Assembly (NCBI GenBank): GCA_964615305.1
Contig: CAZTNA010000005.1
Span: forward strand, 62,001-126,000
DNA: 64,000 nt
From: Bog-950 sp964615305
GTDB taxonomy: Bacteria > Bacteroidota > Bacteroidia > Chitinophagales > LD1
Direction: 5' to 3'
Position 1 is the stretch's first letter, and every line of letters starts with the position of its first letter. This document shows positions 26,175 to 35,149 of the stretch, piece by piece. The position numbers were made by a program, and so were the translations under genes. The notes beneath the pieces are model-generated. The model saw nothing but the letters and a program-made list of their open reading frames with translations. It had not been told where the DNA came from and searched no databases.

Positions 26175-27209
26175 CTATTTGTAACAAATTACCAAGCCGA
26201 AACCAGGTGCGTTTAGCTTTTTAAGTTCTGTTTTCTTAAACCCTGCTTTATTTGCAAAGTCCTCGATTTCGGCATGCGAGTATGTCATTCCTCCGGCTTC
26301 ATGAAGTAAGTTTAATGCCATGTATGAGGTGGTAGCCTTTGACATTTGCGAACTACCTCCAATTCCCTTTATCTGATCCAATATTACGTACATACCTCCA
26401 TCATTAAGCGATCTGTAAACTTTCTTTGCTAGTAGTTCATTTTCGGAAGGGTTAAGTCCGTGAATGATGTTGAACGCAAGAATGACATCTATGTTTTGAG
26501 GTATTTCATCTTTCATGAAGTCAGCCGCCAGATAGGATACATTTGTTGCTTTATGCTGTGCTATACACTCGTCTGTATATTTTTTTACGGGGGGCAAATC
26601 AACAATTATTGATTTTAACTGAGGATAAAGCCTGCAAAGCTCAATACTGTACAAGCCATGAGAGCCACCCAAATCGAGCATTTTTACATGTGACTTTGTA
26701 ACTGGTACTTTTTTTCCTACCTCTTTGTTATTTGTTTTTGAAAGATCAATCATAGCCCTTGAAAATAATTCCCATTCGTACTCAGAAAGCCGATCAAGTG
26801 AATTGCCTTGAGGTCTTCTACCCAAACGTATGGTTTCATCCAAGTCTAAGTACCCTTTATACAAATTGTTGCAGAATAAAATAAAGTATCGGAAGTTGTC
26901 GGGCGATTGAGCGGACAAGTTTTTATATCCTCTTTTTGTAAATGCATATTCAGTGCCTTGTTTCGTCACATACCCTAATGCATCCAGACAGTCCAAAATT
27001 ATTCCGGTTCCTACTTTGCTGGTGTTTGCTCCATTCGCTATTTGCGCTACATCTTTGTAATCCATGCTGAGGTGGTCAACTATTTTTAACTTCACAGCAC
27101 TTCCCAATGCAAAGCCAAGCCCTACTGAGGATGATGAATCTGCCAAAGGATGAGGTATGATGTCGTTTGACAACAGTATCTTTTCAATAATTGAAAATTT
27201 GTAAATCAT
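26175..27209 (-). CDS. SAM-dependent O-methyltransferase with winged-helix dimerisation domain
   Basis: A 344-residue protein from the ATG at 27209; an ATG nine codons earlier (27236) is also possible. The N-terminal third (LGFALGSAVKLKIVDHL) is the winged-helix dimerisation domain of plant-type and bacterial small-molecule O-methyltransferases. The C-terminal Rossmann domain has motif I VKMLDLGGSHGLYSIEL and later LILAFNIIHGLNPSE-like segments with a histidine at the usual catalytic place. It probably methylates a small hydroxylated compound. An AraC regulator lies just upstream in the same direction and may control it. Confidence 0.85.
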   Translation of the reverse strand: MIYKFSIIEKILLSNDIIPHPLADSSSSVGLGFALGSAVKLKIVDHLSMDYKDVAQIANGANTSKVGTGIILDCLDALGYVTKQGTEYAFTKRGYKNLSAQSPDNFRYFILFCNNLYKGYLDLDETIRLGRRPQGNSLDRLSEYEWELFSRAMIDLSKTNNKEVGKKVPVTKSHVKMLDLGGSHGLYSIELCRLYPQLKSIIVDLPPVKKYTDECIAQHKATNVSYLAADFMKDEIPQNIDVILAFNIIHGLNPSENELLAKKVYRSLNDGGMYVILDQIKGIGGSSQMSKATTSYMALNLLHEAGGMTYSHAEIEDFANKAGFKKTELKKLNAPGFGLVICYK

Positions 27210-27285
27210 GATGTGTTTTTTTTGTTTTATGCACATCAAAATTCGGAGAATAAGAAGTATAGAAATTGTATAAATCGGACATCTA

Positions 27286-28101
27286 TCACTGCAATAAAAT
27301 ATGTCCGGGATACTCAGAGCTTGCCCCTCTGTATTGTCGTGGTGTTAGGTTGGTATATGACTTAAATTCGCGAATAAAATGCGACTGATCGTAATAGCCT
27401 GCTTGTAAACCTATTGCTGTTAGATTTTGGGTTGAATGATGAAGTAAATACAAGCTACTTAAATACTTGCTGTAGAGTATAAATTCTTCTGTATTCATTC
27501 CTAACCAATCTTGGGAAACTCGCCAGAGTTGACGTTCCGATAAACCTACATTGCTACTGAGTTGTTTTACGGTTAGGTTACTTGCGCAATAGTAACTCAG
27601 TAGCTTTTGAGCTCTAATTATGGCGTGTTGAAAGCGATCCCACGTAATTTTTTTTCTAATCCACGATAATATTATCTGAACTTGGTGGTCAAACATTTTC
27701 TCATGAAATAACTCATCTGCTAAATGATAAAGATTTGAGCAGACTTCAACTCCATTGCAAACAGTGTTATTAAGCTCTTTAGGCGAAATATTAAAAAGCA
27801 ACCGGAGCCCAATGCTGTTTAATTGAATTCCTATAAATTTTTGATCTCCGGTTTTTATCAGTTCAAAAGGGGTAAAATTAACTCCGTTTACGAAAACTAT
27901 AGGCAACTTGATTTCAGTGGTGTAGGCAGGTTTGAAGTAAGTGACGGCTTCAGAGAAGTTAAAAATAACTTCGACTGTTCCTTTGGGTAGAATAATTTCT
28001 TTTCGGGTTTGCAAGTCTTCTTCTGATAGCCGCCAAATTTTGTTTATGAAAGTTCTTTCAGTCTCATTGCTCGGGTAATATGTTTCGCTTGACTTTATCA
28101 T
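27286..28101 (-). CDS. AraC-family transcriptional regulator
   Basis: A 271-residue protein. The C-terminal 95 residues contain the paired helix-turn-helix of AraC proteins (VKQLSSNVGLSERQLWRVSQ, then LTAIGLQAGYYDQSHFIREF and LTPRQYRG). The N-terminal part, with ILPKGTVEVIFNFSE and IGIQLNSIGLRLLFNISP, matches the small sensing domain often annotated DUF6597. It should bind DNA and respond to a small ligand. It lies 76 bases upstream of the methyltransferase start, on the same strand, and is the likely regulator of that gene. Confidence 0.88.
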   Translation of the reverse strand: MIKSSETYYPSNETERTFINKIWRLSEEDLQTRKEIILPKGTVEVIFNFSEAVTYFKPAYTTEIKLPIVFVNGVNFTPFELIKTGDQKFIGIQLNSIGLRLLFNISPKELNNTVCNGVEVCSNLYHLADELFHEKMFDHQVQIILSWIRKKITWDRFQHAIIRAQKLLSYYCASNLTVKQLSSNVGLSERQLWRVSQDWLGMNTEEFILYSKYLSSLYLLHHSTQNLTAIGLQAGYYDQSHFIREFKSYTNLTPRQYRGASSEYPGHILLQ

Positions 28102-28211
28102 TTCAACTTGAGCAGCCTTTGGTGAGTAGTATCAAGGTAAACTTTTGTTTGTAATGATTTTAGTTTTCGGTGAGTTAACACATACAACCAAGCTATGTAT
28201 AAAACAATGTT

Positions 28212-30638
28212 TTATCCCTTGCGTATCACCGCGCCAAGTTCGGTTTCATATTTACTCATCAGGCGATTCATAAGCCTTTCAATCTCCTGATCTGTAAGCG
28301 TTTTTTCGTGGTGCTGAAAGGTAAAGCTTACGGCACAGCTCTTCTTTCCCTTTTCCATTTTATCGCCTTTGTAAACATCAAATAAAGCAATACCCTGTAA
28401 CAACTTCTTCGATTCTACTACAGCAATTTTTTCAATTGCGTTAAAAGCTACTTCTTCACCAAGTATCATAGCCAAATCGCGTTTTACGGACGGAAATTTC
28501 GGTAACTCTTGATACTCTGTTTTTGTATACTGCGATTTGTCCAGCAAGTAATCCCAATTTATATCGGCAAAATACACCTCATTTTTAATATCAAACTTTT
28601 TAAGCACCGAAGATGCTATGCTCCCTATGCAAGCCACCTCTATGTTGTCTTTATAAAGTTTCAAAGCAAACGCCCAAGGTTGGTTTTCTATTACTTCCTG
28701 GTCAAAAGCTGTGTGCCCCATTTTGGTTAGCACATTCGATACAAAACTTTTCAGATGGAAAAAGCCGAAGTTGTTTGCCTTCTGCAACCAGTCATCGGAG
28801 TTTGCTTTACCGGTAAGTAATATTTGTAAGTGCTTTTTCTGTGTATAAGAATCACCATTTTTGTGGTAGGTGGTTCCAAATTCAAACAAGCGCAAGTCTG
28901 TTGCTTTTCGGTTTTGATTATGAGCTACGGTTTCGAGCCCTGAGTACAGCATGGAAGTTCGTAAAGAATCTAGCTCAGTGGTTTGGCTGTTTAGTAAAAG
29001 TATTTGCTCACGCTTAAAATTTTCTTGCTGCTCGAACTTTGATTGTGTTACCGAATTGGTCCAAATTTCATTGAACCCTGCACCACACAGCAAATCAGCT
29101 ATTGTATTTTCTAATTTTTGCGCATTTACTTTTGCACTGTACGACAAACTTGTTTTAAAATTCTTTGGTAGCGCGAAACTGTTATAGCCCAGTACACGAA
29201 CTATTTCTTCCACAATATCTGCTTCCCGCTTTACATCTGTTTTAAATGCAGGAACCAATAGTTGCCATCCGTCATTTGTTTCACTTTCTACACTAATCTC
29301 CAGATGGCGGAAAATGTCGAGTATTGTCTTTTTCGGAATATCGAAACCGGCTAAAGCAACTATTCTGTTGTACGACACACTAAATCTCCAGCCATCTGAT
29401 TGATTTGTATAAAGGTCAACAATCTCACTTGAAACTTCTCCTCCACAAATTTCGGTAATGAGTATTGCGGCTCTCTTCAAAACTTCAACAGTAATGTTAG
29501 GGTCTGTTCCTTTTTCAAAATGGGTAGCTGCATCGGTACGCAGATTTAGACGAGTGCCGGTTTTTCGAATACTTGTAGAAGAAAAACAGGCGCTTTCTAA
29601 AAATATGTTTACTGTAGAGTTGCTAACCCCACTGTGTGCGCCACCGTAAACTCCTGCAATACAAATTGGCTTTACTGAATCGCATATTAACAAGTCGTTT
29701 GGCTGCAAAAGCACTTCGTTGCCATCAAGCGTTTTAAATTTCTGAGCAGGCAACTTTTGCACCACTACTTTGTTGCCTTCAATTTTATCTGCATCAAACG
29801 CGTGCAGCGGTTGTCCGTACTCATGCATTACGAAATTGGTAATATCTACCACGTTATTAACGCTTTTTACCCCAATTGCCTTTAGTTTGTTTTTTAACCA
29901 ATCTGGAGAGTCGGCCACCTGAACACCAGAAAGGCAAACACCGGAGTAGCGTGTACAAGCTTCTGTATCTTTTACCTCTACATCAATCTTTATTTTATCG
30001 TTGATTTTTTTAAACGAAGAGTTATCTGGCTTAGTAAAACTTACAGTTGATTGGTATGATACGTTTAATGCTGCAGAAATATCGCGAGCTACTCCTATGT
30101 GCGAGTTTGCATCGCCTCTGTTGGGGGTTAGCCCAATTTCAAGAACATAATCCTTTTCTACCTTAAAAAAATCGGCCGCTTTAGTTCCCACTGATGTACT
30201 AGCCGGCAACACTAAAATGCCCGCATGATTTTCGGCTAACCCAAGTTCATCTTCGGCACAAATCATTCCATAGCTTTCTACACCGCGTATTTTGGCTTTT
30301 TTAATTTGAATCTTATCGCCTCCAAAGGGATAAAGCACAGAACCAACTAAAGCTACCATTACTTTTTGGCCTGCTGCTACGTTTGGGGCGCCACAAACTA
30401 TTTGTAATAATTCGTTAGTGCCAACATCTACTTTTGTTATGGATAATTTATCGGCATCCGGATGTTTAGAGCATTCTTTTACTTCGCCTACTACAACTCC
30501 TTCCAGACCACCTTCAATAGTTTCGAACGGAGCAATGCCTTCTACTTCTAAACCAACCCCCGTTAGCACTTCTCCCAAGTCGTTTGGTGAGAGGTTAAAA
30601 TCTACGTAATTTTTTAGCCAATTGTAACTTACCTTCAT
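28212..30638 (-). CDS. pheT: Phenylalanine-tRNA ligase beta subunit
   Basis: An 808-residue protein of normal length. Domains in order: an N-terminal segment, an EMAP/tRNA-binding domain (about 45-150, with KHPDADKLSITKVDVG), B3/B4 editing domain (about 210-395, including FVMHEYGQPLHAFDADKI), B5 domain (about 410-480), the catalytic-like core, and a C-terminal anticodon-recognition FDX-ACB domain (PKFPSVKRDLAMIL to the end). It forms the alpha2-beta2 enzyme with PheS, which is not in the window. It is the last gene of the leftward housekeeping run. Confidence 0.97.
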   Translation of the reverse strand: MKVSYNWLKNYVDFNLSPNDLGEVLTGVGLEVEGIAPFETIEGGLEGVVVGEVKECSKHPDADKLSITKVDVGTNELLQIVCGAPNVAAGQKVMVALVGSVLYPFGGDKIQIKKAKIRGVESYGMICAEDELGLAENHAGILVLPASTSVGTKAADFFKVEKDYVLEIGLTPNRGDANSHIGVARDISAALNVSYQSTVSFTKPDNSSFKKINDKIKIDVEVKDTEACTRYSGVCLSGVQVADSPDWLKNKLKAIGVKSVNNVVDITNFVMHEYGQPLHAFDADKIEGNKVVVQKLPAQKFKTLDGNEVLLQPNDLLICDSVKPICIAGVYGGAHSGVSNSTVNIFLESACFSSTSIRKTGTRLNLRTDAATHFEKGTDPNITVEVLKRAAILITEICGGEVSSEIVDLYTNQSDGWRFSVSYNRIVALAGFDIPKKTILDIFRHLEISVESETNDGWQLLVPAFKTDVKREADIVEEIVRVLGYNSFALPKNFKTSLSYSAKVNAQKLENTIADLLCGAGFNEIWTNSVTQSKFEQQENFKREQILLLNSQTTELDSLRTSMLYSGLETVAHNQNRKATDLRLFEFGTTYHKNGDSYTQKKHLQILLTGKANSDDWLQKANNFGFFHLKSFVSNVLTKMGHTAFDQEVIENQPWAFALKLYKDNIEVACIGSIASSVLKKFDIKNEVYFADINWDYLLDKSQYTKTEYQELPKFPSVKRDLAMILGEEVAFNAIEKIAVVESKKLLQGIALFDVYKGDKMEKGKKSCAVSFTFQHHEKTLTDQEIERLMNRLMSKYETELGAVIRKG

Positions 30639-30642
30639 GTGC

Positions 30643-30650
30643 CAAATCTA
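30643..30650 (-). promoter_or_regulatory. Candidate -7 box TAGATTTG just upstream of pheT
   Basis: On the minus strand TAGATTTG ends five bases before the pheT ATG. It fits TAnnTTTG exactly, but no -33 element is clear. If active, it would give a leaderless or nearly leaderless pheT mRNA. Confidence 0.25.
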
Positions 30651-30691
30651 AAAATTAGCGCATCACCATAATCGGAAAGGTCAAAGAGAGA

Positions 30692-32056
30692 CTATTTAAT
30701 CTCCATTTTAAACACATCTGTAGTGTTGCTCGTAATTTTATAACGCTCGTCAATTCGGTAACCTGCTACCCAGACAATTTTTTTGTTAGACTCAACTACC
30801 ACTATTTTTTCTTTCTGATGAACAGCAATTTTCTCATCAGCGAAAAACTTTTTCAGTTTCTTCTTTTTTAGCTTCATGCCAAAAGGGTAGAAGTAGTCTC
30901 CCACTTTCCAGTGGCGAACTATCAGCGGAAATTCCAGTTTCGATTTATCTAACATGGCCACCGACTTCGGATTGTTGAATTTTATATTCGGATTCATGCC
31001 GGTAGTAGAAAAACTCAGCACCTGCTCATGAACCTTCAACTCACCATTTCCCTCATAAATGTGTTGAATGGAGTCATTCAGTTTCTTTAACTCAGTGAGT
31101 ATAAAAAACCTTCTATCCTTAATAACTCTTGCTTTAGTTGATAAAAACTGTTTGCCTGCCTCTGCATCGGTAGCTTCATATATATCTTGAGTTTGTGCTG
31201 AATTGAAACCATACTGCTTCAAAAGTTCGAATAAAACTTGCTTTGCTCCGGCTGTTTTTTTTAACTTGAGCAAAGGGATATAGATGTCGCTACCACGATG
31301 AAGAAAAAGTTGATTTGCTTTTTTCTTTACATCGCTATCGTAGAGATTTTCTAAGTAGCCTAGCAATTCAATTTTATCTGACAAGGTTTCTTCCAAAGAC
31401 GGATTTATCTCTTTCAGCAACGGAATAATGTTGTTCCTGATTTTGTTTCGGGTGTATTTGTCGCTAGAGTTTGAGCTATCGGTTCTAAAACTGAGTTGAT
31501 GAGCAGCACAATAAAGTTCAATATCTTCTCTTGACGCAAACAATAAAGGCCTGATAACTTTGTTTTGATTTACCGGTATGCCACGCAACCCTCTAATGCC
31601 TGCGCCTTTGGTAAAATTGAAAAGTATGGTTTCAATATTGTCGTTTAAGTGGTGTGCTGTAGCCACCTTGTGCAGTTGCTTTCCGGTTTTTATTTCTGAA
31701 TTAGTCAATAGCTTAAGAAACCATTCATACCTAAGTTCACGAGCGGCAACTTGTACAGAAATATTTTTTTCAGCGGCATAATTTAAGGTGTCAAACTTTT
31801 TTGAAAAAAAATCAACGCTGTAGCTTGCAGCAATACTTTGCACAAATTGTTCGTCTCCCTCTGCTTCTTCGCCACGCAACTGAAAATTTGCATGTGCTAT
31901 GGCAAATGCCAAACCGGCTTCTTGAAACAGGTGACACATGACCACAGAATCTATACCGCCACTTACAGCTAAGAGTGTTTTTTTTTTGCTGCTGGTTAAT
32001 TTGTGTTTCTGGTTAAAGTCAAGAAACTTTTCAAAAAGACTTTTATTCCGATTCAT
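30692..32056 (-). CDS. tilS: tRNA(Ile)-lysidine synthase
   Basis: A 454-residue enzyme that converts C34 of the CAU-anticodon isoleucine tRNA to lysidine. The ATP pyrophosphatase P-loop SGGIDS is at residues 32-37, and the conserved HHLNDNIETILFNFTKGAGIRGLRGI segment lies near residue 130-155. The C-terminal TilS domain (HWKVGDYFYPFGMKLKKKKL) is complete. Its start overlaps the end of engB by 14 bases, so translation is probably coupled. Confidence 0.95.
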   Translation of the reverse strand: MNRNKSLFEKFLDFNQKHKLTSSKKKTLLAVSGGIDSVVMCHLFQEAGLAFAIAHANFQLRGEEAEGDEQFVQSIAASYSVDFFSKKFDTLNYAAEKNISVQVAARELRYEWFLKLLTNSEIKTGKQLHKVATAHHLNDNIETILFNFTKGAGIRGLRGIPVNQNKVIRPLLFASREDIELYCAAHQLSFRTDSSNSSDKYTRNKIRNNIIPLLKEINPSLEETLSDKIELLGYLENLYDSDVKKKANQLFLHRGSDIYIPLLKLKKTAGAKQVLFELLKQYGFNSAQTQDIYEATDAEAGKQFLSTKARVIKDRRFFILTELKKLNDSIQHIYEGNGELKVHEQVLSFSTTGMNPNIKFNNPKSVAMLDKSKLEFPLIVRHWKVGDYFYPFGMKLKKKKLKKFFADEKIAVHQKEKIVVVESNKKIVWVAGYRIDERYKITSNTTDVFKMEIK

Positions 32057-32678
32057 CTTGTGTGCCTGAGGCTGGTTGATGTTTATAATAGTATTCTGTT
32101 GCGCTGCTTATAAAATCAAGAACTGGCTCGCCACCGGATTTTTTTTCAGAGGATGTAGTAAACATGTGAGGTAACTCGTCCCATGTTTGCAAGAGTGAAT
32201 TTTTAAATGCCTGAATATTTGATGACACTTCTTTTGTGTGCTTATCAGCTTTGGTAAACAACACAACAAACGGCACATAATTTTTCCCCATCCAATTTAC
32301 AAACTCCAAGTCAACTTTTTGTGGAGGTATGCGCGCGTCTATTAGTTGGCATACATACATTAACTGTTCGCGTTTAAGAACATAGTTGCGCAGCATGTTA
32401 TTCCATTTGTTTCTCTGCTCAATAGAAACACGGGCAAAGCTATAGCCGGGTAAGTCAACAAAATGGAGAAGTTCGTTAATCAGAAAGTAGTTAATTGTTT
32501 GTGTTTTGCCTGGTGTGCCGGATACTTTAGAAAGCGCTTTACGCCCGCACAAATAGTTGATGAGGGAACTCTTGCCCACATTAGATCTCCCCACAAAAGC
32601 AAACTCTGGCAGATTCTGTTTCGGACATTTTTCTACATCTATATAACTTGCCTTGTATTCGGCTGAAATAATTTTCAT
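32043..32678 (-). CDS. engB: Ribosome biogenesis GTP-binding protein YsxC/EngB
   Basis: A 211-residue GTPase of the TrmE-Era-EngA-YihA group. G1 GRSNVGKS is at residues 30-37, the G2 region GTPGKTQTINYF at 54-65, G3 DLPG at 75-78 and G4 TKAD at 142-145. It assists assembly of the large ribosomal subunit. It overlaps tilS by 14 bases. The upstream 240 bases hold no leftward gene. Confidence 0.96.
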   Translation of the reverse strand: MKIISAEYKASYIDVEKCPKQNLPEFAFVGRSNVGKSSLINYLCGRKALSKVSGTPGKTQTINYFLINELLHFVDLPGYSFARVSIEQRNKWNNMLRNYVLKREQLMYVCQLIDARIPPQKVDLEFVNWMGKNYVPFVVLFTKADKHTKEVSSNIQAFKNSLLQTWDELPHMFTTSSEKKSGGEPVLDFISSATEYYYKHQPASGTQDESE

Positions 32679-32734
32679 AGGTGCTAAGATGTCTGATATT
32701 TTCTGTTTTCAGGAAAAAATTGCACGTTTGCAGA

Positions 32735-32815
32735 AGGTGCCAAACCTTTCTTGTGTGCTATGTAAAAGGAGTATGCAGGAAGCGCGGGCAGTTGCGAAAG
32801 CTTCTGCCCTTTTTT
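32735..32815 (+). ncRNA. Possible small RNA ending at an orphan terminator
   Basis: A hairpin (GGGCAG 32786-32791 with CTGCCC 32804-32809) followed by six T forms a good plus-strand terminator, yet no rightward gene precedes it: engB and the PAP2 gene on both sides run leftward. A -7-like CACGTTTG lies near 32728. An RNA of about 70-85 nt could be made from this space. A second pairing, GCAGGAAGC with GCTTCTGC, competes with the terminator stem. I do not recognise an RNA family. The start is a guess. Confidence 0.35.
32786..32815 (+). terminator. Orphan plus-strand intrinsic terminator
   Basis: A 6-bp GC-rich stem, 12-base loop and T6 tract. The AAAG...CTT pairing inside the loop may lengthen it. 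It points rightward although both flanking genes point leftward. Confidence 0.65.
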
Positions 32816-32918
32816 ATTTAAGTATTAGTGACTGTGAATTTTGTTAGCTAAACTCCTAGGGTTAATAGTAAAAACGTATTCATCTTGCCATGATTTGATA
32901 TGTAAAACCAGCAAAACT

Positions 32919-33566
32919 TTAACTCAGAAGTTTTTTGTTTCTCCAGCTGAGCGAATGATAGAATTTAGACTTTACAAAAATCAGAAAAACGAGTGTAGAT
33001 ACCGCCACGCCAAGTAAGGAACCAAAATATATGTCGCGAAAAAAATGTTGTAAAAGATACACTCGCGATACGCCTACCAATAATGCAAGAGAAAAATACA
33101 AATAACTCCAGTTTTTGTTTTTTGTGAAAATGCTAAGCATAAACCAAATTGCAAAAGCTGTGCTAGTGTGCCCTGATGGTAATGAATTGTCGTGTAGGCT
33201 ATCAACACCGGGAACCGGTGTAAGACTGATTTTGTCCTGAAAAAAAAGAAGCGGACGCGCCTGATTGGTAAATACCTGTAGTTTTAAAAACTGTGTAAGA
33301 ATACCATTTGTGAGGTATGTAACCAATAAAACCACCCCTTTACCGAACCCTGTAACGGCACCAACTAAAATAATGAGTGCGAATACAGGCGCTTCGGCCA
33401 TTTTAGAAATAGCTCTGAAAAATACATTCAATGCAGGTGTATGAAAAGAACTGATGTAGATAATTTCATCGCCTTTTTCATAGTAGTAAATAACAAACGC
33501 TCCCGTTATAAAGAATACCAGATAAAGTATGAGAAAGATTTTATTCTGCAGAAAGAAGTTTTTCAA
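32919..33566 (-). CDS. PAP2 family membrane phosphatase
   Basis: A 215-residue protein with about six membrane helices. The three phosphatase motifs are present: K95 with R104-P105, PSGH at 130-133, and SR167-168 with H174 and D178. It dephosphorylates a lipid phosphate such as undecaprenyl pyrophosphate, phosphatidic acid or lipid A. Its start overlaps the end of the LptF/LptG permease gene by 4 bases, so the two are coupled. This supports a role in envelope lipids or lipid A. Confidence 0.88.
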   Translation of the reverse strand: MKNFFLQNKIFLILYLVFFITGAFVIYYYEKGDEIIYISSFHTPALNVFFRAISKMAEAPVFALIILVGAVTGFGKGVVLLVTYLTNGILTQFLKLQVFTNQARPLLFFQDKISLTPVPGVDSLHDNSLPSGHTSTAFAIWFMLSIFTKNKNWSYLYFSLALLVGVSRVYLLQHFFRDIYFGSLLGVAVSTLVFLIFVKSKFYHSLSWRNKKLLS

Positions 33567-35011
33567 ACGGATACTTTTGAAGGAGTTATTTTTCTTAAAA
33601 TATTTCTGTAGTAGTCAGTGCTATAAAGTTTTGAGTCATTAGCTGCTTTAAGGGTTAAAAAAAGCCCCAGAGGTGTGAGCACAGCGGTTGAAAGCCACAT
33701 GCCGCCAAATGCTGTCAATACATCATTTTCGGCCAATTTCTCGCCTATCATAGAAGTTACATGATACAGGATGAAGAACAGGACACAGTAAAACAAAGGC
33801 CAACCCAACCCGCCTTTGCGAATTATAGAACCCAACGGAGCGCCAATAAAAAATAAAACCAAGCAAGCAGCGCTTAGCGTAAATTTTCTGTAAATTTCAA
33901 TCATGTGGCGCACCACATCTTTCTCCTTATACTCTAACTGTTTGGTAGTTATGTCACTGTAGTTTTTAATGTTACGCGCTTTTGTAACGGCACGCTCCAT
34001 TAGCTGAATTCGAGTCTTGCCATCATAAATTTTGAGCAGTTCTGTTGTGTTTGCAAAAACTATGGGCTTAACATTTGGCATTTTAGCAAGGGTATCGAAC
34101 CCAAATTTCCGAAAATTGTAATACGTACGGTTGTTGGAAGCCAGCCCCAATTTTAAAGACTCTGCTTCTAAATTAATGGTGTCAATTTCAGAACGGAGTT
34201 GTTTCAGGTCAAGCATTTGTTTCAAATCCTTAAAAAAGTTTTCATCGCTGCGGGTAAGTTTAAACTCAGAAAGGTCAAAACGTTTTTCCCAACTGCTGAA
34301 TGTAGTGCTTACCATTTGGTAGTTATTTTCACCACCTTCCTTGGGTTCTATTTCTCGGTACTGTTTTCCATTTTCGAGTTTCAGTTGCAGTGCCACCGCT
34401 TGCTCATCTTGTATCATGCTGCCTTTGGTAGCAGTAATTACATGATCATTACCTTTGCCACTGGTGTGGTCGTACACAGTAATATTATATAACGTATTTG
34501 TTTCATCGTCTTTGGCTGCGCTTTTAATAAAAAAACCGTTTATGCCACTGTAAAAAATGCCGGGTTTAATGGCCACTGTTGGCTTTTGATGGCGAATGTC
34601 GTAGAGCAAAGCACCAAATTTTAAATTTGTATAGGGCATGATATTGTTAGAAAAGTAAAACGCACCAATACTGATTACTACAACAAAAATGATAAGTGGC
34701 CGCATAAACCGGTATAATGAAACACCGGCAGATTTGGTGGCAGTGAGTTCATAATGTTCTCCAAAACTTCCGTATGTCATGATAGAAGAGAGTAATACTG
34801 CCAGAGGTAACGCCATGGGAACCAAACGGGCAGAAGCGTATAGGAGCAACTCAAGCAGCACGCCAGTGCTCAACCCTTTACCAACCAAATCGTCAATATA
34901 TTTCCATAAAAACTGCATAACCAGCACAAACTGCGCTATGAAAAAGGTAAGCACCAGCGGACCGATGAAACTTTTAACTACTAACCAATCGAGTTTTTTT
35001 ATACGAAACAC
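33563..35011 (-). CDS. LptF/LptG family permease of the LPS transport system
   Basis: A 482-residue inner membrane protein. It has three N-terminal helices (from LDWLVVKSFIGPLVLTFFIA), a large periplasmic beta-jellyroll domain (about 125-340) and three C-terminal helices (LSAACLVLFFIGAPLGSIIRKGGLGWPL). GAPLGSIIRKGG is a strong LptF/G signature. With LptB it extracts LPS from the inner membrane and passes it to LptC. It heads the leftward run and is coupled to a PAP2 phosphatase. Confidence 0.92.
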   Translation of the reverse strand: MFRIKKLDWLVVKSFIGPLVLTFFIAQFVLVMQFLWKYIDDLVGKGLSTGVLLELLLYASARLVPMALPLAVLLSSIMTYGSFGEHYELTATKSAGVSLYRFMRPLIIFVVVISIGAFYFSNNIMPYTNLKFGALLYDIRHQKPTVAIKPGIFYSGINGFFIKSAAKDDETNTLYNITVYDHTSGKGNDHVITATKGSMIQDEQAVALQLKLENGKQYREIEPKEGGENNYQMVSTTFSSWEKRFDLSEFKLTRSDENFFKDLKQMLDLKQLRSEIDTINLEAESLKLGLASNNRTYYNFRKFGFDTLAKMPNVKPIVFANTTELLKIYDGKTRIQLMERAVTKARNIKNYSDITTKQLEYKEKDVVRHMIEIYRKFTLSAACLVLFFIGAPLGSIIRKGGLGWPLFYCVLFFILYHVTSMIGEKLAENDVLTAFGGMWLSTAVLTPLGLFLTLKAANDSKLYSTDYYRNILRKITPSKVSV

Positions 35012-35149
35012 GTAGCGAATGTAAAAGCCAAAACGAGATAACGGAATGCAGAGAAATTATTTTGAGGTATGCGGTTGTCAACTCCGGCATACAGTTTTTG
35101 TTAGCGTATTTTGTATAATGATATTCGGTTTGTATTCTAAACTTGCTGT

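Noticed and set aside
28195..28215. ATAAAACA/TGTTTTAT hairpin at the end of pheT
   Set aside because: The short stem is AT only and has no T tract, so it is not a credible terminator.
32653..32847. 64-residue plus-strand frame in the engB-PAP2 space
   Set aside because: It overlaps the engB start and runs through the terminator hairpin; codon pattern is not convincing, so I prefer a small RNA.
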